This document shows, piece after piece, positions 33,983 through 47,032 of a stretch of 64,000 nucleotides of DNA. The position numbers were made by a program, and so were the translations under genes. Every line of letters begins with the position of its first letter. The stretch's first letter is position 1. The stretch is from Globodera rostochiensis. Lineage: Eukaryota > Nematoda > Chromadorea > Rhabditida > Heteroderidae. Under the pieces are notes generated by a model. That model saw only the letters and a program-made list of their open reading frames with translations. It searched no databases and was not told the origin of the DNA. The stretch spans positions 806,001 through 870,000 of the forward strand of contig JAEVLN010000019.1 in assembly GCA_018350325.1 (NCBI GenBank). Reading direction: 5' to 3'.

Positions 33983-36900
33983 TTAGGAAATTCTGTAAAT
34001 GACGGATATAAGTGCAAAGGCTAAAACGGTTAGGAGGGAGAGATCGTCGAGAACAACAAAACTCATCGGACCAACGGCGGCGCTTTCGAATGTGTAAAAA
34101 ACAATAAAAAGAATAAAAAGGAAAATAATATTCTTAAAGAAAAAGGACCCAAACAATTTTATCGGAGTTCGGAAACGGGAGGCTAAAGTGAAGAGGGACA
34201 GTGTCAAATTGGTGGCCAAAAAAGGGTCGGAGAGGGCGCGGAATTGGCCAAATTTGGCCAAGTTCCACGCACAAGTGAAAATGTGCGCGAATTGGAAAAC
34301 GACGGAAGGCAAAATCAGCAAAAGCGACGCGGAGGAGAAAGCGACAGCGTTGCCGCCGGAGGCGAAACGCCGGTGGAGAGCCTGCGGAGAAAAGAACTGA
34401 TACGGTAAATACGGCATACGGTAACGGATTTATGATCATAATTACGGTAACGGATTTATGATCATAATTACGGTAATGGATTTATGCTCATAATTAAAGG
34501 GATTCCTCACGGATATGTGAAGACAAACGCAAAACAGCGCCAAGGGGTAACTGTTGTTGGTAAATGCCGTGGACAAAGCCAACAAAAGGAACAAAATGAT
34601 GCGCAAATGGGCGGCGGCGGCGGCGGCGGCAAACGATGCAAAGGGACCAAAAAGCCGGCGGAAAAGTGCCAAAACAAGTGGAGAAACGGTTAGAAGCAGC
34701 AAATGGAAGAACAAAAACACGGCGGAGTTGACGGCGAGAAGCAACAGGAAGACGTCGGTGCTGAACAATAACAGTCGAATACGTATTGATAACCAATAAA
34801 AACGCCAAAAAGATAACTAGGCGATCAGACGGATCAAGTCCGAGAATCGATCGATCGATCTGATTGAGAAGCCATCCCCTCTGGGCTTTGGAATCACTTT
34901 ACCCGAGAAAGGCAATTGCAGCGGACATCAGAACCGGAACAGCACAAAAATTCATAAAATGACGTCTCCCCGTCGTCGTGCTGACATAAAAATGGACCAA
35001 AAGCAAAGTGAAGACACTCGACGTGGGCAGAAAGTGTTGCGATCGCCGGAAAAGCTTAAAAAATGTGTCAAATTCGGAGGAATTCGCAGTGCCGACCACC
35101 TTTATCAGGGAGAAGTGGAGACCAATTGAAAAAACGAGGGAATATTCGGCACATTGCGCCGTGTCAATAATCATCAGCTGGTGGTGCTGACCGCCGCCGG
35201 TGTCCTCGGCGTTCGGCCAACGTCCCTTTGTCGGCGGATAAATGAAAAGTGCCGACGAATTTGAATCCGTGCCAAATTTGTCAAATCGTCTGGGCACTCC
35301 GTCAGCCAAAAAGACAATTCTCTGACGGGCGACGCTTTCTGAATGGGGCCAATGTTTATTTGGACCTTAACTTTTTACGTACTTTCGCGGCATTTGCGTC
35401 TCAAAATTTGAACTTTAAAAATGCCAAATTCGTTTTCTTTGCGCGGAAAATGAATGGGAACGATGGCCAATGGTCGCATTTCCATTGAGAAATTTCTCAT
35501 CGTAAATTTATTGCCATTCCATAAGAATTGAATGAAAGACAAATTGACTTGCGGGAGAAGAATGGCGTCATCGTCAAAAACCTTAAAAATAAAAATGCAA
35601 TAAAAACAATCTGATCAGCTCTTCTTCACCCATAAATGGGCCCCTCCCGCGATCAGAACTTTTCCTTGCGCAACGCAATTGGACAAATTGAAAAAAGCAA
35701 AAAGATGGGCCGCGTCCAAAAAGCGAGCGCCAACACTTTGTCCACAATTCGGCAATGTCAAAAGGTCAAATTTTGAGGACAAATGATTCCGATCAGTCAA
35801 ATGCGCAATGGCCAACAAAAAGCGTTGTTTTCCAATGGACGGAATGTTGTTGGACAAAAGGTCGATTTGTTGCGGTCCAGAATTTAGGGGACACTGAGGG
35901 GGGGGGGCATGATATAATTAGTGGTGATCGGATAAATTGATCAAGCTCAACCTTAGGGACGCAAAGACTGATATTGACATCACTCAAACTGGCCGAGTCC
36001 GGTGAGACCGGGCTGAGCCGTACTCCCAGGGAATGGTAATGCAAATGCGCAAAATCGTGGAAGTTGTGCAGAAAATGTGTCGGGGCCGCGGCATAATCAA
36101 AAAGAAAACGCGACGTTTGCCTGTGAAGTTAAATTAAATTAATTTCAAAGGTCATTTATTCGTTGGATTTGCTGTTGTTGAACCCCCCAAAGTCCACAAA
36201 AGTACGTACCGAACAAGTTCATTACACCAAACAATGCACAAATGGTCGGCCTCCGCCCAAATGCGATCAATCGCTGCGCTGTGAGCGTGGACATTCACCG
36301 CGGGGGAAAAGGTCCAGCCCTCGTCAATGAACTCGTCCAAAAGGCCCCCACTCACTGAGACAATGTTCGGAAACGCATTTTCCCTCCGGCGACGATTAAC
36401 GCCCTCCTCCTCCCCCTCCCCAATTATTGAATTAATGGAATTCCAAAAGCGCAAAAACCGTTTGTCGAACATAAACGCTAAAAATCCACCACAAATTCGG
36501 TTTTTTTTCTTTTTAAATTTACGTGGCTGCGCGAAGGGAGTTGCAAAAGCGACGACGAAGGCAATGTTTTGCCTTTTGTCAAATTTGGAATCCGTCGCCA
36601 ACAATTTTTGAATAACAATTCCGCCCATGGAATGTCCGATAAGCACAATTTTAGGGGGCGAAATGTGTGGTGACGAATACAGCGACAAAATGTGATCAAT
36701 GGAATCGGACAAAAATTGCGCTTGGCTTTCAATGTAATCGAAGTTTAGCGCAGTCATTTCCTGTGCCAGAATTTGATTTTGCCAAAATAAAATGAATGAA
36801 TTTGGTGATGGCCGGCCGGCCCCACCTCGTTGAAGTCGAGCGCGAATGTATCAAATTGGAAGGGCGTGCCCAATCGTTCAGTTTTGTTCTGCAACAACGA

Positions 36901-37327
36901 GCCCAACGAACGCACTTGTCGACCCGAACCGGCATTGCCCGGCACAAAAACGATCGGAAAGCCATCCAATCGGCCAAGTTCGCTATAAATCAATCGATGG
37001 AATCGATTGTTTGTACTTCTCCAACCCGTATCTCTGCGCACGGTTCAACCCCTCGGCGTACAGAAACAGTGAATAGGTCTTGTGCTTAAGTCCAACGTCC
37101 TGCGATGCAAATTGGAAATCAAATTTTGATTGATTGAATCAGAGCTTTTAAAATTTGGATAATTTGGAACCCACCAAATAGAAAATTCGACGCCACATAT
37201 ACGTCATTGAGCATTGTCTCGGCTCGGTAAAGCTCGAATTTCTCCACCATTTGCCGTAAAAAAGGGCAAAAGCAAAACAGAGGAGGAGGAAGCTTAAAGC
37301 GTAAAGCCCCCACGTCCCGCGTCCCAT
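33983..37327 (-). CDS. GPI inositol-deacylase (PGAP1/Bst1)
   Basis: ER enzyme that removes the inositol acyl chain from GPI-anchored proteins so they can leave the ER. The ATG at 37327 opens a signal-anchor (LYALSFLLLCFAFALFYG), then the PGAP1 hallmark QCSMTYMW. Next come YSLFLYAEG, the oxyanion loop GFPIVFVPGNAGSGRQVRS, FALDFNE and the lipase nucleophile elbow IGHSMGG (serine near 36630). After the lipase core, VSVSGGLLDEFIDEGW and ADHLCIVWCNELVR match the family. The C-terminal half (35300-33983) is a set of hydrophobic membrane exons ending SVIYRIS and TAA. Exon borders in the C-terminal half are approximate. An intron near 34399-34517 holds a small tandem repeat. Confidence 0.9.
34418..34498. 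repeat. three-copy ~28-bp tandem repeat in a PGAP1 intron
   Basis: The unit TACGGTAACGGATTTATGAT is followed by CATAAT, repeated about three times between 34418 and 34498. The last copy carries AATGG and GCTC variants. It sits between a GTGAGG donor and a TATCAG acceptor read on the minus strand. Confidence 0.85.
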
Positions 37328-38035
37328 CCGCGATAAATCTAACACATTCCGGTGCAGCAATAAATTTTCAGGGGGAGCGAGCGGCCAATGCCACGACAAT
37401 CTTTCAACTAAATGTTTTGAGCCTCGAAACAAAAAAAACTTTTTTAAATAGGGACGGACGTTTCAAAAATGTTTTCGTTTACATGAACACGACGAAATCG
37501 AAATAAGTGCATTGTTTTTATTGAGTTAAAAGTAAATTAAACTACAATAATAGTTTTAAACAACAATAATAGCGATTTAGGCCTAACATACCGGGCACAA
37601 TCAGAATCGTACTCAAATTTTGGGAATGGTAAAACACAATGGAGGAAATTACCACAGAAACAGGCAAAGGGAGGGGAGGGGGGGGGGGGGCACAGAGTTT
37701 ACTTTGTTCCAATAGGCGGCGGTGCCAAAGGAGAAGAGCCCAAATTGACTCGCTCATTAAATGTTTCCAAAAAATCACTTAAACACAAAACAGCCGTTGA
37801 TAAATTTCACTTAACGGGCCTAAAATCCCTCCGCCTCATTTGTTTGCCCTGGGGGTGGAACGGTCACGGGACTTTTTTTCGGTGCGCGCGTTTCACCCCC
37901 CGGGGGTTGGTTTGAATGCTAAACACATAATATTCACTTTTACGATGGAAGTGTTGAGAGATCCAACAGAAAGAGCAATGAGTGAATTCGAATAGCAAAG
38001 CCAAAAAAAGTGACAAATATAAAGTGCCATGTTGT
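37328..38035. other. intergenic region between PGAP1 and EMC1
   Basis: AT-rich with a G run (37674-37690). No supported gene. It presumably contains the PGAP1 promoter and the EMC1 3' UTR. Confidence 0.5.
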
Positions 38036-41000
38036 TTAAGTCCACGCCTGTTGGATGCTTTGGTAGCGCCAAATTCGTTTGCACACCACGCTTGCCGCAC
38101 AAAGCAAAAATGTCACCCCGGCGATGAACACGTAGTCGAAGTCGTCCTTCAAAATGTCGAAGGTGCCACTGAATTTTTACGGGAAAATCACAAATATATG
38201 CAAATCGAAAAAAAAACTCACCTTGGTGTCACGCGGGTGTAGAAGAGGTCAATTCCGTAAGCAAACACAAGCGAAGTGGACTCGAGACCGGATGGTCTAA
38301 AAAGACAACATTTAATTTTACTATATTTCAGAATGTTCACAAATCAATAATAAACATAAAAAATCCTCAACCCAAAGGATCTCTTAATTTCTGATCGCTT
38401 ACGCTGTCCGAATTCCTCGCACATTAAGCGTGGTCTGGTTGTAGTTGATCAGGTCTTCGGTTGCGAACGGAAGTTCCGGAATGTAATGGATCATCATCTC
38501 TTCACTCAATTCGGCTGTCATCTCCAATGGACGTCGGGCGTCCAAAAAACGGCGTGAAATTTCCAAAATGCCACCAAAGGGCAGCGCGACGAGCACAGCT
38601 CGGGAAGTTAGGCCCTGTTCTAAACAGTTACATGTCAGTCAAATTTTTGTCGTGGACAGAAATTGGACACCGATCATTTTGGGACGAACTTCGACTTGCC
38701 CCCCAAAAGTTTGATCACCTGTACTGGTAGCAGCCATCGCATTGATTCCTTGTGGAAAAATATACGTTTTGATGGCGACTTGAACAGGCCGACTGTGTGC
38801 AGCCAACGAGTCGAAAACGGTGGCATTTGTCTGCTGCAGCCCTTCAAACAGTTCAACAACGCCAACTTCCGTCCGACGGGCCTTATCGTTCCAATAACTG
38901 ATCTGAATGGCAATGCGATGATCGCTTTTCGAGTTTCAATAAATATCAATCGTTTTAAGTTTAAAAAAATAGCAGACCACAAGCCAATTCTCGCAATGAA
39001 CAATGTGAAAAGGCGGCGTCGCTTTCGAATAGTGTCCAGTAAAGACCAATTGTCCGCTGACCGAGTCGACCAAATGCAATCGGAGGAGGGAATTGGACGG
39101 ATTGGCACTCAAAACAGCAACCAAATTTGGGTTGTTGTATTTGTACAGCACCGCCCGGTCACCCAACACCTTGCCCTGACTGTGCATTTTCTCTAAGAAA
39201 AATTTTTAAAAGTTCAGATTGTTTAGACATTCTCAATAAGGAAAATATAATAAAAATTGGTTAGTTCGATCGATCAAAAACTGTTTTTACCGTTCGGAGA
39301 CTTTCCCACAATTGCATAAATCGGTTCGAAACCATCTCCGGGTAACACTGTCCGCCATTGTTCATTCAGTCGAGCTGTCCCATCATTAGACAGTTCAACC
39401 TTATGGCCAAGCTTAAACATATTTTTGTCTAAAAAGCGAAACCCCATGGAAATGACTAGAATTTGTTTATTGAAACTCGTTAGAAGAAATTTGTAAAACC
39501 AAAAAAAAATCCCCAAGAAAGCCTACCAAAGCGTCCTTTTCCTGTCCAACGCTTAACAAATAGACCGACTTAGGCGGCGCGTAATTTGACTTAAAGGGAG
39601 GCCAAATCTCCGCGACCTTCGGGTCGGAATTTCTCAAAAGAAGCAACGGATGGAGTTGCTCGGAATTGGGAAAGGGCCAAAGTTCCAATCGCGACAGACC
39701 TCCCGGAATCTGAAAGAGGAAAGAATTCGCCCCATCGACAGCTTTTTTAAATTTAACAGAATTCAAAAATTTGACTAATGTATTTTCATAAAAGCATTAC
39801 TAACCCGAAGCTGGTCAACTTGAACGCCCGTTATTGGGTTGAAGAATAAGACAATGGAATCTTCTGAATTCTAAAATTGTAAAATAAAATGTAAGGAAAA
39901 TGGCATTTGACAAAGCAATTCCAACTCTTACAAAAATAAAAGCGACCTTAACATTAAACACGGTGGCTGCCTGACTGTGCCATTGGTAAAAAGTCGTTCC
40001 GCGTTGGACTAACAATGGCACTTTCCTTCCCTCCGCCGTCGCAACAAAATGCCGTCTATTCCGGTAAGGCTCAAAATGGTCGCCCAAATACAAAGACCAA
40101 AGCAAATGGCCGTCATCATTGGAAATGCCGTAAAGACTGCCTAAAATGGTGCAGATAACAAACATTTACGGTCCTTTATATCGGTTTCAGCCCAATTGCT
40201 CGCCGAAGCCAACCGAAAGCATTAAGTAAATGCTAAACGATTAATTTAACTCAAATCAATGGGAACCGCCTTTGAAGAATACTCTCCGAGAAAATTAAAG
40301 ACTCTCCTCCAAACAATAAAAAACACGGACCCGAAAGTGTGCTGACAACGATCACTTTGCGCAGGTTGAAACAGTCCCTCTCCAATTTGCCGCTAGTCTT
40401 CGCCCCCTCCGCCGGTCCGAGGTCCAACAGTTGCCGAAGGAGGGCGGAGAAACGAAACTCTCCGCTGACGAACATTTCCAACGTTTGCACAAAACGCTCC
40501 GCGGTGGAGAGAAAAAAGCGATGCAATTGTTCGCATTGACTGCGAATGCGAAGAAGAAAAGAAAGCCAAACCGACTCTAAAATAAATAAAATGCAATAAT
40601 GTCAATGTTTGGACATTTTTCAGGAAATACCGTCCAAGTTGAACTCCGTCTCAATTTGTGCCTGTGCTTCGGACAACGGCATGTCGACCATTTGGACATC
40701 GCTAATCTCCGACAACGACTCAAAACGCCTCCAGAGAAGTTTTGGCTGCTCATTTTTTTGGTGGCCAGCGGTAGCAAGTTCATAAAGTTCCAAAGTGCAG
40801 TCGACTCGGGAGACAAAAATCTGAATTATCAAAAACAAATTTTTGGAATGCTTTTGTAGGGGGCACAAACTTTGTAATTCTGCTGGTCATCCGTTGCGCT
40901 ATTCGTTTTCAAAATTTTTAGCTCCGCAATTGGCACATCGGAAGCCAAAATGCCTACTGCGTTTTTGGAGCCCTCACCGATCTCGAATTCAACCCGTCCA

Positions 41001-41607
41001 CTCCGATGGTCGACACGAAGTGGAAAGATGACGCCATCTTCGTCGGTCGATCGCTTTTCTGACACCGCTTTTTTACTCTGAATCCAAATTAATTATCAGT
41101 TAATTGCCAGCATCTAGGGAATTGTAAGGCACCTGAGATTTCAATAGTCCAGTGTGAATGTCGAAGGTCCAATGCCAACCGCCTGCTCCGCTTTCTGATC
41201 GGACTTGAACAGTTGAAGAATCGACAGAACTTAGTTCAATCGACGAAACATTCGGGTCAATGAGTTGACGCCAAACTAAAAAGGTAAGGTAAGCTTTAAT
41301 CTTGGTGTTGGCTTTTTTTACTTTTACGCAATTTGCCTACCAATGTTTCCTGTGTCGAGATTGAGTAACCCGACAACATTTTGCTTTGAAACTAAAATTA
41401 ACGCATCAAAATTTTGAATGCGTCCAATCCAAGTCTGACGTGGACATCCCAAATGCCTTATTGACCTGAAAAAATAAATAAATGATCTTCGAAATGCCAA
41501 ATAATTTACCAGTCAAATTTTCCGATCTGATCCAGATATAATGCGTAAGATGCACAAAAAAGGTGAACAATAAAAAACGATGAGACTATATTGCTGAAGC
41601 CTAGCAT
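38036..41607 (-). CDS. emc-1: ER membrane protein complex subunit 1 (EMC1)
   Basis: EMC1 is the large luminal subunit of the EMC, which inserts tail-anchored and multipass proteins into the ER membrane. The ATG at 41607 starts a signal peptide, and the mature start ALYLDQIGKFDW matches the conserved EMC1 N-terminus. Beta-propeller exons follow: GCPRQTWIGRIQNFDAL, NVVGLLNLDTGNI, then the middle DUF1620-type region with LYGISNDDGHLLWSLYLG, PITGVQVDQLR, LVFTGHYSKATPPFHIVHCE and DRAVLYKYNNPNLVAV. The end contains LPFGGILEISRRFLDARRP, MIHYIPELPF, the C-terminal membrane helix near DDFDYVFIAG and the terminal QQAWT (TAA at 38038-38036). About 20 short exons are separated by short introns; internal borders were not all resolved. 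Confidence 0.93.
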
Positions 41608-42239
41608 TGAGGCGCTAAAAAAACATATTTACAATTAATGTCATGCCACAAAAATAAAGGATGCTTGGTGGATTTTGAATAAATTGCTATTTCGGTTATC
41701 AAAACAAATTAAATTTTTCGACATTCTTTGCCCTCTAAAATTTTTTTTGTAATCCGGTATCAATTAATTTATGCTGCTCTGTATTATAGCCACTTTAATG
41801 GACAAACTCTGTGCAAAAAATTAGGCAAATCGGTGGGCTTAATCAAAAATTGTTGTGTTCGATGTGCGGCCAACTCGGTTTCTATTGTAACTTCTTCTTT
41901 TTTACTTAAGACAGAACGCCAAAGATTTATATTATTACGATGACAGAACGCCAAAGATTTATATTACGACGACAGAACGCCAAAGATTTAATTTATTAAA
42001 TTGGCAGAAGGCCAATGATTTATTATTAAACAATTCGTTCAAAAATTAATTTGCTTTTTTTCCTTTTTTTGCCGTCCATGAACAGCCGCCACCCAAACAT
42101 TTTTTATTTGATAGTTTGTATATGATGGAACTTTCTCAAACTTCAAATGAGCAGCACCGATTTTACAATAATTTCTCTTCAGAAAATATTAAAACAATTA
42201 AATCTCAAACTCATTAAAAATCGAATTATCCTCCAATAA
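41608..42239. other. intergenic region with a short tandem repeat
   Basis: AT-rich. At 41910-42000 a motif GACAGAACGCCAAAGATTTA occurs three times (starts 41910, 41942, 41971), followed by a decayed GGCAGAAGGCCAATGATTT copy. No gene seen. Confidence 0.6.
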
Positions 42240-43374
42240 TTATCGATTGTTAATTGCTTTTTGTTCTTGTTTCCGGATGATTTCCATCCAATGTCGTCGC
42301 GTTGAGCCAATATCGCCAGAGTTTATGTGACTAAAATCGAAGTCGACCTCCGCTCCCGACTGTGCATTTCGAGAAAGAGCCTATAAATTTAAACATTGTT
42401 TAAATTTAATTTGAACATTTTTTAATATTTTTCACCTCCAAAATTGCCCGTGAATATTCCACTACAAAAATGCCGCAGTCGCCGGACACTTGCATGATGG
42501 GATGGACGAGTGAAGGGACCAACAATTGTTGTCCTCCTTTCTGTTCGTCTCCAACAGAGGGAGGGCATCCAAAAGATGTGGCCAGTTTGAGGACAAACTG
42601 TGGAATAAATTGATCAAATTATAATTATTAAAAAATGTTCCTTTGTTAAAAATGAATAAAACAACAATTTTGCCTCACTTTGTAAACGTTTCCGGCATCA
42701 CGCGACGACAGTGACTGGGACATCGGATCGAAGAGCACGAAATGTCTGCAATGCGGGTTGAACAACACCAGCGACCAGTGGGTACCGCTAAATTGATTAT
42801 TAAAAAAATGTAAATTATGGTACGTATCGAGAAACCTCAGTGCAATTTGCGGCTCCGTGCTGTTGTTGGGTGACAGTTGGTTATTAAGTTTAAATAGGGT
42901 GATGCGAAGCTTGCGGCCCGAAAAAACGGGTTGAGAGCCCATCGGATTCGCTCCCAACTTATGACCTGTCATTGAAAAGAAACAAAAGCCATTTTTGTGG
43001 TGTTGCGCCGATTGATTGGAGCAGTGCGTCCATTTCAGTTTCTTCGGTATATTTGATCAGCTCACAGAGAGTGGCGGAAACGACGGAGACCTTTCCAGAA
43101 AGTAAACTTTAGAGCAAAAAGGAGTCGGCGGCGTTCATTTTCCATCCTATTTTTTACGCTGTTTATAATTCGCGGGTACTGCTCGGCGCTCTGATTGTAC
43201 AAATAGCTGACCGCAAAATTGACCACATTGTCCGTAAGCCAACAATTGGCATTCGCCAGGGAACGCGCTGAGAAAATTCAATCAAAAAAACAACAGACGC
43301 AGCCAAAGGCAGAAATGTTCACCATCACTTTCGAACAACACAAAGTCTTCGTAGGAAAAGAGACGACGGTCCAT
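42240..43374 (-). CDS. SENP8/NEDP1-like (Ulp1, C48) deneddylase or SUMO protease
   Basis: Cysteine protease of the Ulp1 family. The start (43374) MDRRLFSYEDFVLFESD followed by CWLTDNVVNFAVSYLYN is the SENP8-type N-terminus, where the enzyme recognises NEDD8. The catalytic His lies in SGTHWSLVLFNP, the Asp in HFVLFDPMS, and the Cys with its upstream Gln in QVSGDCGIFVVEYS. After the catalytic exon a polar tail (HINSGDIGSTRRHWMEIIRK) ends at TAA 42242-42240. The length and the absence of an N-terminal extension fit SENP8 rather than the long SUMO proteases. A stretch before the His exon is open and might be retained in a longer isoform. Substrate specificity (NEDD8 versus SUMO) is inferred from the N-terminus only. 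Confidence 0.85.
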
Positions 43375-43511
43375 ATCACTCCCGCGTAATTCAAAATGGT
43401 GAAAAGATCCCCCTGGAACCTCGGAATTAAAACATTGCAATGCATTGTAGCATAAAATATAATCGTGAAAGCCAGAGATTTTGGAAAAGAGCAAAAAGCA
43501 TCAGTTTAAAA

Positions 43512-44461
43512 AATAGAGTAATACAAAATAATATGAAATAATACAAATAATATGAAAATTGTCAAATTAAGTCAAAGATCGATCCGATCACATTCTGGGT
43601 TTGTCTGTTTCTTCACAATTTTAATTCGGATTTGAAAGATCGATCGGCGACAACAGCTTGAGCTAAAATTTCAAAAGCAAAAGAAATCGATAAATCAAAA
43701 TTAGAAAAATTCAAATTGTAAGAGACGACCAAAGCTATTAAAATACTTGCCGATGTTGTCGTCCTCAAAAATGGCATTTTGCATCGTTCCCTCTTCGACC
43801 TCCTCCTCCTCATTTAGTGTTTCTTCGCTATCCGACGCTTTACGCTTTCGTTTCCGCGTTCCATCGTAAGAAAAAAAGCATTAATTTTTAAACTTTAGTG
43901 ATAATTTCCACCATTTTCGCCTCCGGCGCCCTCTTTTAACGCTACAATTTTGCAAATGTCCAACACGTGTTCTTGCACAAATAAGTAATAGAGTAATACA
44001 AAATAATATGAAATAATACAAATAATATGAAAATTGTCAAATTAAGTCAAAGATCGATCCGATCACATTCTGGGTTTGTCTGTTTCTTCACAATTTTAAT
44101 TCGGATTTGAAAGATCGATCGGCGACAACAGCTTGAGCTAAAATTTCAAAAGCAAAAGAAATCGATAAATCAAAATTAGAAAAATTCAAATTGTAAGAGA
44201 CGACCAAAGCTATTAAAATACTTGCCGATGTTGTCGTCCTCAAAAATGGCATTTTGCATCGTTCCCTCTTCGACCTCCTCCTCCTCATTTAGTGTTTCTT
44301 CGCTATCCGACGCTTTACGCTTTCGTTTCCGCGTTCCATCGTAAGAAAAAAAGCATTAATTTTTAAACTTTAGTGATAATTTCCACCATTTTCGCCTCCG
44401 GCGCCCTCTTTTAACGCTACAATTTTGCAAATGTCCAACACGTGTTCTTGCACAAATAAGT
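43512..44461. repeat. 475-bp direct tandem duplication covering the TDP-43-like 3' exons
   Basis: Copy 1 is 43512-43986 and copy 2 is 43987-44461. I see no difference between them over the parts compared. Each copy contains the last two exons of the TDP-43-like gene, its stop codon, 3' sequence, and a truncated piece of the preceding exon. Confidence 0.97.
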
Positions 44462-47032
44462 AATTGCGAATTTTCTCCTCAGTGCACTTTAAAAATTCTG
44501 TGTTTATTTCGTTCAACAAAAGCATTGGATTTGTAACTGAAAATTAAATTTTAAACAAATAAAAGAAAAAAAAACACAAACATTTTCTCGTCTTTGCCAG
44601 CAATTGCAATGTAAGTTTTACTTCGTCGCCAATGTTCAACAACGAACGGACACGGGCCAATTCGTTTCGGTCGGCCAACATTTGGATTTTGTCATTGAAC
44701 AATTTTTCTATATTTCCTGCAAATTAAACATTTTTATTTTCTATTTTAATTCTGTCTGACCTCCTTCTTCAAAATGCAATGAAGAGACAGTGATTGATTG
44801 GTGTTTGAATATCAAATCCGCTTTTCTAAAAAAATAAAATTACCGCCTTATCAAAATAAAATACGACGAACACGGCGAGTTTAGCCGCAATTTGTTGGCC
44901 GCCACAAGTGACAAAGGCAAATTGTGTGAACGGAACCGGAAAGTAAGCTAAAGTAAATTTGGATTCTTTTTTAGATTTAAATCTTTTAAAATTAAATCAA
45001 ACCATCAACGCAATAGGCTGTCGGGTCGATTTTACAAATTTCCTCCGAAAAATATGCCACCAGGTCTTGGGCGGAAACTTTTTCTGGTAGACGGGCGACA
45101 AAAAGGCGGTTAGGCGAAATTCGAACTTCGACCTATTGAAGACAAAAAACCCATTAAAAATTGCTAAATCTCGACCAGCCTCAAGCCCATCGATGAGATG
45201 GAAACGCTTTGCCAGAATTTTGCTTTGAACCGCAACAGATTCCATGCGAATAAAGGCCAAACAGCAATGATCGCTGGGCTTACTATCGCCAGATTTGACC
45301 ATCTTAATGCAAAAAAAAAGAAAGAATAAAAGTTTTGCAAAAGCAATTGAATGAAACGATTTGTTTCATTTACCTAGGCTGTCTTTAGACACTCACGTCC
45401 TCATATCGGCAAATTGTGCTGAACGCCACCTTTCCGTACTGCTCGAAAAAGGTGTTCATCGAATGTTCCGTCAACTGGCTGGAAATGCGCTCAACAATCA
45501 GCGTGGAAGGAGTCGTCTGAACAAATCACACTGACACAGCCCGTCGACATCAATGGCCCAATGTTTGGTTAGCCATTTTCTCACCCCCAAAAATATTTTG
45601 AGCATATAAAAACTTACCGCATCCAACAATTTTTGGAGCTCTGTCTGCTGCACAACCACACAACGGGAAGCGGGTACCCGTTCGAAAAAGATGCGAAAGG
45701 TCACAGGATTGTAGAAATATGTGCGTCCTTCCAAAGCCACCGTATGCCAATCGTCTGAGTTAAAGTCCACCGCCTGGCCTGTTTTGGTCTCCAACCAAAG
45801 TTCCTTGTCTTCCGGGATTCTCAGCAGCTGAAGTTGAGGAGTTATGGGGCGAACAAGAAACAACACTCGGAACCCAATGATTAATTTCCTAATTGGTTTT
45901 AATTCAACAAGAATATCAACATTAAACCCATCCAAGCACACCTTTTTCAGCCGAGATTTATTCCGAAAATCAACGATAAATTCGCCCTCCGAGTTGAGTC
46001 GCATCATTCGAGGGATCGGCTGCTGTTGTTGCTGCAGTCCTCCGCCAAATTCAAACTGTTGACGTCGTTCACCAGCCTTCCAATAACTGCTGCTGTAAAT
46101 GGGCATACCGTCCGTGCCTAAATTGGCATAGAAATTCCATTAATTGGGCATAAAATTTAAAAAAATTCAAGAATTTTATCAGAAGCTAAAAGAACAAAGT
46201 AAACTAAAACCGCGTGCAATTCGTGATGGGATGATTGGTTGACGTTTGCTGAAAAATGAAAGTCCCTGAACCTCCTCCTCCTGCCGTTCCTCCTTCAGCA
46301 TCATCGCGATCAGATCAGTTGGGCCTTCATCGCGCGACGCCATTCGACTGTTTCCTGTGAACACAAAAAAAAATGCACAAATGTTGTTGTCAAAACGCGA
46401 CCTCCTCGTGAATAATTGGCGAAGTAATGGCCCCTTTGCGGTAAGTTGTTGAAACTACGAGCGCTTGCGAAGTCGTCTCCGCCGGGATGATGGAAAAACT
46501 TGCCATATGGAGCCGAGACTCCGGAGGTAGGACGAGCTGAATTCAAAAAAATGTTTCTCGTAAACTATTTTTCTATATTTAAATAAATAGAAAATCCCGG
46601 GAAATGAAACTGAACCTTGTGAATGAGCATCAAAGAAGCCATACGTTGGCGCACCGCCTCCAACCCCAATAGAATTGTGCCGTACGCTCATCAATGACGG
46701 CAAAGCATCGCTCCCACCGTCAATGTTAGCGGGGTTAGCTGAACATGAAAATTACAATTTTTAAATGATTTGTTTGTCACCCACCACTGCTGGCAGAAGA
46801 GTCGACGACATGGGGGCCGAAAAAAGACCGCGTGTTACCAGACTGAAACCTAAAAATAGAGGAATAGAGGAGCATGTTTTATTAAAACATACAGCATTTC
46901 TGCATATGGGTCTGCGTTTTGTTTGTGAAAAAAATGATTCTCTTCTGGACGAAATTGGCTCAACGGTTGAGGATTTGATGAATCGGCGAAGTATGGGGGC
47001 TGACCAAACAGCGGTTGCGGATGCCTGTCCAT
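44088..47032 (-). CDS. divergent TDP-43-like RNA-binding protein (two RRMs)
   Basis: Likely nuclear RNA-binding protein. The ATG at 47032 opens a long disordered N-terminus (MDRHPQPLFGQPPYF, then Ser/Gly/Phe-rich exons) not expected in vertebrate TDP-43. Next is a domain with LRIPEDKELWLE and GRTYFYNPVTFRIFFERVP, in the place of the TDP-43 ubiquitin-like N-terminal domain. RRM1 follows (STLIVERISSQLTEHSMNTF, CCLAFIRMES), then RRM2 (NRLFVARLPEKVSAQDLVAY, AYFPVPFTQFAFVTCGGQQI), the latter close to the TDP-43 RRM2 core. The final exons are acidic (SDSEETLNEEEEVEEG) and end AQAVVADRSFKSELKL at 44088; the glycine-rich prion-like tail is absent. The penultimate intron uses a GC donor (ATCG|GCAAGT). 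A second copy of the last exons lies downstream, so an isoform could end at 43613. A generic hnRNP is the alternative. Confidence 0.65.

Noticed and set aside
43613..44288. Two identical 66-residue open frames
   Set aside because: They cover the true terminal exon in frame but continue through its intron; they appear twice only because of the 475-bp duplication.
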